Source: Chelatococcus sambhunathii
Lineage (GTDB): Bacteria; Pseudomonadota; Alphaproteobacteria; Rhizobiales; Methylopilaceae
Assembly: GCA_031316315.1 (NCBI GenBank)
Contig: JADBEO010000013.1
Coordinates: 1-64,000 of the forward strand
Direction of reading: 5' to 3'
DNA: 64,000 nt
The position numbers were made by a program, and so were the translations under genes. This document shows, piece after piece, positions 60,060 to 64,000 of the stretch. The notes beneath the pieces were generated by a model that was not told the origin of the DNA, did not search any database, and saw only the letters and a program-made list of their open reading frames with translations. How positions within the stretch are numbered: position 1 is the first letter of the stretch; each line of letters starts with the position of its first letter.

Positions 60060-60211
60060 CACGCGGACTCGCTGCGAATGGAGAGGTGCGACCGCGCATC
60101 CTTGACCGTCGTATGCCGCTTCTGGAGCGTCAGGGGCGCGGAGGATGCTTCGCGTTGTTCGGCCGGTCGCGGAGCCGTCAAGACTTGCCCCTGATTGGAA
60201 ATGGAGATCAC
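60059..60211 (-). CDS. 50-residue phage protein, coupled to HNH gene
   Basis: A 50-codon frame (GTG 60211 to TGA 60059-60061) fills the gap between the tail-chaperone-like gene and the HNH gene. It begins VISISNQGQVLTAPRPAEQR and ends HLSIRSESA. Its start overlaps the previous stop as GTGA and its stop overlaps the HNH ATG as TGATG, as in the other genes here, which supports translation. No homologue was recognised. Confidence 0.6.
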   Translation of the reverse strand: MISISNQGQVLTAPRPAEQREASSAPLTLQKRHTTVKDARSHLSIRSESA

Positions 60212-60732
60212 GCGAGCATCCTCAGAATGGATGCGGCGTTGGGATCGCGCTCGGCGGAGGTCGGCGCGGCGTCGTCTTCAGATTTGCCACCGAAGATCGA
60301 AGACAGCAGCTCGACGCGGCCGGCGTAGGCGGCTTCGATTTCGGCGGCCGGCGTGTCGAGGGTCGCTTGCGCGGTCCATCCGAGCGCGCCGGTTCCGAGC
60401 GCAAACAGGCGATCGAAATAGGCGGCGTGAGACATCGCTTTGCCGGCGGGCTTGCCCTTCGGCGCGGGTTCGTCGCTCGCGCCAGCGAGGCGAAGCACAT
60501 GGGCGATCAGATCGGGCGCGAGGCGGATCGCGTTGGCGATCGACACGGCGGGAAATGGATTGGCGTGCTCGGCGAGGATCGCGGACGTCGCCGTGACCGA
60601 TCCTTCCGAGAGCAGTTTGAGCAGCTTCGGGAAGCCGAAGTCGCGCTCAAGGCGCATCGCGGCGCGCAGGGTCGGCCGGAGGCGAACGACGTCGCCCCCG
60701 ATCTCAACCGTGATGTCGCGCGCCGCGAGCAT
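60208..60732 (-). CDS. Tail-assembly-chaperone-like phage protein
   Basis: A 174-residue protein: ITVEIGGDVVRLRPTLRAAMRLERDFGFPKLLKLLSEGSVTATSAILAEH, then helical segments and GWTAQATLDTPAAEIEAAYAGRVE. The first part follows the beta-strand and helix plan of GTA-gp10/TAC families. Placement right after the capsid gene is unusual for a tail chaperone. ATG 60732 lies 2 nt after the capsid stop. Confidence 0.6.
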   Translation of the reverse strand: MLAARDITVEIGGDVVRLRPTLRAAMRLERDFGFPKLLKLLSEGSVTATSAILAEHANPFPAVSIANAIRLAPDLIAHVLRLAGASDEPAPKGKPAGKAMSHAAYFDRLFALGTGALGWTAQATLDTPAAEIEAAYAGRVELLSSIFGGKSEDDAAPTSAERDPNAASILRMLA

Positions 60733-60734
60733 GA

Positions 60735-61895
60735 TCAGGCCGCGACCTTCAGCTTCACGAAGCGGTCGGGGTGCGTCACGTCCGAGCCAGTGCGCTTGCG
60801 GGCGTGGAAGCGAACCTGACCCTTGGTCGCGAGCGTGTAGGGATCGCGCAGGAGCGACAGGCCGATGCGGTCGACGATGCGGAAGCCGGAGAGGTCGCCG
60901 AAGACGATCGGATAGGCGTTGGCGGCGATGTCCGCCATGTCGAGCATTTCGACGATCGGGCGGCCAAGCAGCGTGGTCGCCGCGCCTTCGCTGATCGGAT
61001 CGACGATCAGGTAGCGGCCCTGCCCGTCCTTCCACTTGCGGATTTCCGCCAGCGTGTTGCGGTTCATGACCCACGCGCCGCGCTGCGCATGAACGGTCGG
61101 GAGCTTGTGATACATGCCGATCAGGACGTCGGCCGGATTGCTCGCCGGGAAGGCGGAAGCCGCGCCGGTCTTCACTTCGGCGATGCCGGTCGCGGTCATC
61201 AGACCCTTCGGCTGACCGACGCCGGTCCCCTTCACGAAGGCGAGGCCTTCGGTCTTGCCGAAGTTCTCCGCGAAGTCGGCCTGAAGCTCGCCCTCGAGGT
61301 TGAACTGATTGTCCTCGAGCAGCTTGGTCGAGACGTCCGTGTAGGTGGCGAGTTCGTGGTTCGCGAGCGTGATCTGCTCATAGGCCGGCTGGGAGGCGGT
61401 GCGGTCTTCGGTCTCGCCGACCCACGTCGCCGAGGTCGTGCCGGTGCGGCGGGGATAGACGATCGAGTCGCCGGCCACGTTCACGACGTTGGCGTAAGCG
61501 CGGATCGGGGAGAACTCGGTCGTGAGCTTGATCAGCTCGGATGCGAAGATCTCCGGGGCGAGGAAGCCGCCGGCCGTGTCGACGGCGACAGTGAGGGCCT
61601 TGCGCTCGACGTCGTCCATGCGCTCGACGCCGCGGCGGGCGAAGGACATGAACGCCTTGCGCTCGACGTCGTCGGACTTGTCGGTCACGACGGCCGGGCG
61701 GTTGAGGCGGGCTTCGAGCTTGTCGAGCCGGGTGACGAGCGCGGAGGCGTCGGCCTTCGTCTCGACGGCTTTAAGGCGATCGTCGATCGAGCCGCGGAGC
61801 TCTTCGAGCGCCTTGGTCACGATGCCAGCGGCGTCGTCGCCCTCGGCATCCTTCAGTTCGATTGCGCCGGCGAAGGCGCGGTCATGAAACGTCAC
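60735..61895 (-). CDS. HK97-family major capsid protein
   Basis: A 386-residue capsid protein. The N-terminal about 100 residues (ALEELRGSIDDRLKAVETKADASALVTRLDKLEARL) are the coiled-coil delta/scaffold part cleaved by the protease. The HK97 fold follows with TAGGFLAPEIFASELIKLTTEFSPIRAYANVV, QADFAENFGKTEGLAFVKGTGVGQPKGL, GAWVMNRNTL and LLGRPIVEMLDM. Directly downstream of the protease gene. Confidence 0.96.
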   Translation of the reverse strand: MTFHDRAFAGAIELKDAEGDDAAGIVTKALEELRGSIDDRLKAVETKADASALVTRLDKLEARLNRPAVVTDKSDDVERKAFMSFARRGVERMDDVERKALTVAVDTAGGFLAPEIFASELIKLTTEFSPIRAYANVVNVAGDSIVYPRRTGTTSATWVGETEDRTASQPAYEQITLANHELATYTDVSTKLLEDNQFNLEGELQADFAENFGKTEGLAFVKGTGVGQPKGLMTATGIAEVKTGAASAFPASNPADVLIGMYHKLPTVHAQRGAWVMNRNTLAEIRKWKDGQGRYLIVDPISEGAATTLLGRPIVEMLDMADIAANAYPIVFGDLSGFRIVDRIGLSLLRDPYTLATKGQVRFHARKRTGSDVTHPDRFVKLKVAA

Positions 61896-61907
61896 TTGGT
61901 AATTCTC

Positions 61908-62408
61908 CTAGATGCGAAGCGCCGAAGCGGCGCGGGTGATGGCTTCGGCGATCGCGAGAGCTGTCGAAGCGTCCTTCGCGGCGGTGATCCGCGCGCGGGG
62001 ATGGCAGGGGACCGAAACGAGGCTGATCTCGACGAGGTCCAAATCCGTGATGGTGCGTCCGCCGCCGCGGCGCGGTGCGGCCTTGCGGGTGCTGAAGCCG
62101 ATCGAGAGGCCGCCGACCGCGCCGGCGGTCACGAGGGCGCGGACTTCGCGGGCGCGCTCGACGCCCTCGATCAGAAGCCGGCCCTTCACCTCAAGGCCCT
62201 GGCTCGTCTCGACGGCGCTTTCCCAGACGCCGACCGTCTGCGCCGGATCGTGCGCGAACAGCATCGGGAGCGGGAGCGCCGCGGACTTGAACGAGCCCGG
62301 CTCGATCATGTCGCCGACGCGATCGGGCGTCCCGAACGGCCATGCGAGGCCGGTGATCGCGCCGGCGTCGTCGACCGCGAGCGCGGCCTTGATCTCAAGC
62401 CGGTTCAA
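61908..62408 (-). CDS. HK97-family prohead protease
   Basis: A 166-residue serine protease: ITGLAWPFGTPDRVGDMIEPGSF, MLFAHDPAQTVGVWESAVET (catalytic His), GAVGGLSIGFSTRKA (catalytic Ser in GGLSIG) and EISLVSVPCHPRARI. TTG 62408 overlaps the upstream stop as TTGA. It matures the procapsid. Confidence 0.94.
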   Translation of the reverse strand: MNRLEIKAALAVDDAGAITGLAWPFGTPDRVGDMIEPGSFKSAALPLPMLFAHDPAQTVGVWESAVETSQGLEVKGRLLIEGVERAREVRALVTAGAVGGLSIGFSTRKAAPRRGGGRTITDLDLVEISLVSVPCHPRARITAAKDASTALAIAEAITRAASALRI

Positions 62409-62587
62409 TGGAGCATCGCGCCATCGGGGCGCTCCTCTGTCTCGACATCGGAATGCGATCGAACCGGCGCGCCAATGACACGCTGAAGCGCCTGAAAGCG
62501 CAGCTCGGACATCTCCCGCTCGGCGTCGGCGATCCGTGCGAGTGTGATCTCGCGACAGAGCCGCCAGAAGGCACCTTCATGCGCCAT
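62405..62587 (-). CDS. Small phage protein (60 aa)
   Basis: A 60-residue charged helical protein (MAHEGAFWRLCREITLARIAD, then EREMSELRFQALQRVIGAPV). It overlaps the protease gene by 4 bp and the upstream chaperone-like gene by 11 bp. No domain recognised. Confidence 0.55.
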   Translation of the reverse strand: MAHEGAFWRLCREITLARIADAEREMSELRFQALQRVIGAPVRSHSDVETEERPDGAMLH

Positions 62588-62906
62588 TGTTCGCCTCCGG
62601 CTCGGCTGCGCCGAAGTAGGCGGCTCGCAGAATGTCGACGGCGAGCAGCCGGGCGTGAACGATCGGCTTGGCGGTGACGTGCTCGGCGACAAGCTGCGCG
62701 GCATCGGTTTCCGCGGTGCCGCCGCCGATCAACGCGAGCCGGACGATCTCGATCAGCTCGGCGTGCGCGAAGGCGTGCTCGTCAATGACGCGCCGGATGA
62801 TCGCGCCGATACCTGCGCTGGTGATCTTTTCCAGCTCGGCGATGGCGTGGGGCGTGAGGCGGAAGTTGCGCTCGACGTCGAGCGTCGCGCGGTGAATGGT
62901 CGTCAT
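62577..62906 (-). CDS. GTA-gp10/TAC_11-like tail assembly chaperone
   Basis: A 109-residue protein: DVERNFRLTPHAIAELEKITSAGIGAIIRRVIDEHAFAHAELIEIVRLALIGGG. This matches the gene-transfer-agent gp10/TAC_11 pattern (LTP..i.eLE...g.gi..l...l). It normally sits near the tape measure gene, but here it lies between the portal and protease genes. ATG 62906 overlaps the portal stop (ATGA). Confidence 0.65.
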   Translation of the reverse strand: MTTIHRATLDVERNFRLTPHAIAELEKITSAGIGAIIRRVIDEHAFAHAELIEIVRLALIGGGTAETDAAQLVAEHVTAKPIVHARLLAVDILRAAYFGAAEPEANNGA

Positions 62907-64000
62907 GCCGCTTCGGCCTCCAGAGCCGGGGCGGCCGGCGTGGTCGTGATGTTCGGATTGGCGAGCGTGTCGCCGTCCGGTCGCGCCGGGCGGTTCTCAA
63001 GCTCTCGGATTTCGTTCGACGTCAGGACGCCGGCCGCGCGGGCCTGCGCGTAAGCGGCGAAGCGCGTCGCCGTGTCGGCGCGCATGAGGTCGTCCACGAC
63101 GAACTCGATCGAGTGCGTCTTGCGCTCTTCCGACGTGAGCAAGAGCCGGGACAGGGCGTCGGTCCACGTCCGCAGCCACGGCAGAAGGGTGAGCCGGTAG
63201 AAGACACTTCCCATCTGCTCGGCGTTGCCCCACGTCGCGCGGCCAAGCTCGAAGAGCATGGACGGCGGCACGCGGAAGGCGCGGGCGATCTCAACGATCT
63301 GGAACGTCCGCATCTCGGCGAACTGCGCGTCAACGGACGTGAAGGCGAGCGGGTTGAAGTCGCCGCCCTCTTCCATGACCGCGGTGCCGCCGGCGTTCGT
63401 GCCGGCCGTCGCCGCCTGCCACGACGCCTTCATGCGGGAGGCGCTTTCGGGCGTGAGCTTACCGGGAAACTTCAAGACGCCGCTCGGGCGCGCGCCGTTG
63501 GCGAAGAGTTGTCCGGCGTGCTGCTCAAGCACGAGGGCGAGCGCGATAGCCTCGCGACAGAGCTGAACGGGCGAGACGCCCTTCACGCCGTCGAGGCTGA
63601 AGGCCGGGATATGCAGGATGTCTTCGCGCCGGAAGATGTCGTGCGTTGCGCCGTTAGAGACGCGATAGGCCGGCTCGCCGGTAAGATCGTCGACAAGGAC
63701 GGTGACGCTGCGCGGATCGAGCCGGTTGAACTCGACGACGCGACCGCCGACTCGGTTGGCGAAGGCGAAGCCGTTGCCATGCAAGAGCGCGTCGGTCGTG
63801 AGCTGAGTGCGAAGCTGAGAGGCCGAAACCCAAGGCGACGCTTCGTCGTGCACGACGGCGTAAGCCGGATGCTCGGCTTTCGGCGACTTCCCGCCGGCTT
63901 CGTCGCTGGCGTAGAGCTTGACCGGAAGCGTGCCGACCGTGTCCGCGATCAGGCTGACGGCCGTCGAGACAGCGGCGCAACGCATCGCGGTTTCGGCGGT
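62903..64000 (-). CDS. HK97-family portal protein (5' end beyond window)
   Basis: A partial portal protein of at least 365 residues. Marks: RCAAVSTAVSLIADTVGTLPVKLY, HGNGFAFANRVGG, GVSPVQLCREAIALALVLEQHAGQLFANGARPSGVLKFPGKL, IVEIARAFRVPPSMLFELGRATWGNAEQ and LTSNEIRELENRPARPDGDTL. The reading frame stays open at 64,000, where TAET precedes the usual MRCAAV, so roughly 35 residues are missing. Confidence 0.93.
   Translation of the reverse strand, partial: TAETAMRCAAVSTAVSLIADTVGTLPVKLYASDEAGGKSPKAEHPAYAVVHDEASPWVSASQLRTQLTTDALLHGNGFAFANRVGGRVVEFNRLDPRSVTVLVDDLTGEPAYRVSNGATHDIFRREDILHIPAFSLDGVKGVSPVQLCREAIALALVLEQHAGQLFANGARPSGVLKFPGKLTPESASRMKASWQAATAGTNAGGTAVMEEGGDFNPLAFTSVDAQFAEMRTFQIVEIARAFRVPPSMLFELGRATWGNAEQMGSVFYRLTLLPWLRTWTDALSRLLLTSEERKTHSIEFVVDDLMRADTATRFAAYAQARAAGVLTSNEIRELENRPARPDGDTLANPNITTTPAAPALEAEAA

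Larger units (their letters stand above)
48269..64000. mobile_element. Phage-like integrated element at tRNA-Ser (right end outside window)
   Basis: From the base after tRNA-Ser to the window edge the genes are phage or accessory: a foreign-looking DUF262-Schlafen protein, small genes, an HUH Rep-like protein and a run of head, packaging and tape-measure genes, nearly all on the minus strand with 1-to-11-bp overlaps. No integrase, lysis gene, tail tip or second attachment copy is in the window; those may lie to the right. Whether it is an intact prophage, a satellite or a remnant is open. Confidence 0.8.

Overview
The window is GC-rich DNA from an alphaproteobacterium, most likely a Hyphomicrobiales (Rhizobiales). 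The evidence is the protein flavour, a LysR-fdsGBA-fdhD-fdsD operon for NAD-dependent molybdenum formate dehydrogenase, a DUF1289 gene, a single-repeat Sel1 protein and short extragenic palindromes. Formate oxidation fits a methylotroph or facultative autotroph, but genus cannot be decided from this window.

Layout. 1-3.2 kb: mobA and a polar amino-acid ABC importer with no ATPase gene. 3.2-7.7 kb: an ECF-sigma / anti-sigma-like / periplasmic metal-sensor / EF-hand cluster, a uracil-DNA-glycosylase-family protein and a membrane histidine kinase. 7.7-10.4 kb: cobT and cobS (divergent), DUF1289 and a small membrane protein. 10.4-12.5 kb: a divergent LysR/NmrA pair bracketed by two diverged copies of the 3' end of that membrane-protein gene. 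12.5-15.4 kb: methyltransferase, TauE/SafE permease, dusA. 15.5-23.0 kb: a surface-glycan locus with nonulosonate (sialic acid-like) synthesis, a CMP-transferase fused to a HAD phosphatase, a sialyltransferase-like protein, two paralogous DUF6716-type proteins and a GT4. 23-36 kb: fatty-acid desaturase, PIG-L deacetylase with ricin-type repeats, adenine deaminase, aminotransferase, orphan ABC ATPase, XRE-cupin regulator, thiD, EamA transporter, thioesterase and PAP2 phosphatase. 35.5-42.9 kb: the formate dehydrogenase operon and its LysR regulator. 43-48 kb: DUF4394 with an ECF sigma/anti-sigma pair, GST, two envelope-stress-type small membrane proteins and Sel1.

From tRNA-Ser(GCU) at 48,177-48,268 to the right edge lies an integrated phage-like element. 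Its first gene is an AT-richer, foreign-looking DUF262-Schlafen(AlbA_2) fusion, a plausible anti-phage effector and the best candidate here for an undescribed system. Then, on the minus strand, come an HUH replication-initiator-like protein, tape measure, TerL, TerS, head-closure and connector proteins, HNH, HK97 capsid, protease and a portal cut by the window edge. The gene order is non-canonical: the terminase sits after the connectors and just before the tape measure, and no tail tip, lysis gene or integrase lies in the window.

How the parts work together. MobA makes the guanylylated molybdenum cofactor, FdhD sulfurates it, and FdsA uses it to oxidise formate, with electrons passing through FdsB/FdsG to NAD+. 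Two separate ECF systems suggest envelope or oxidative stress sensing. The glycan locus probably builds a nonulosonate-containing surface polymer. Gene starts were set from visible Shine-Dalgarno sequences and ATGA/GTGA/TGATG overlaps. Database identity, genus and phage type were not tested.
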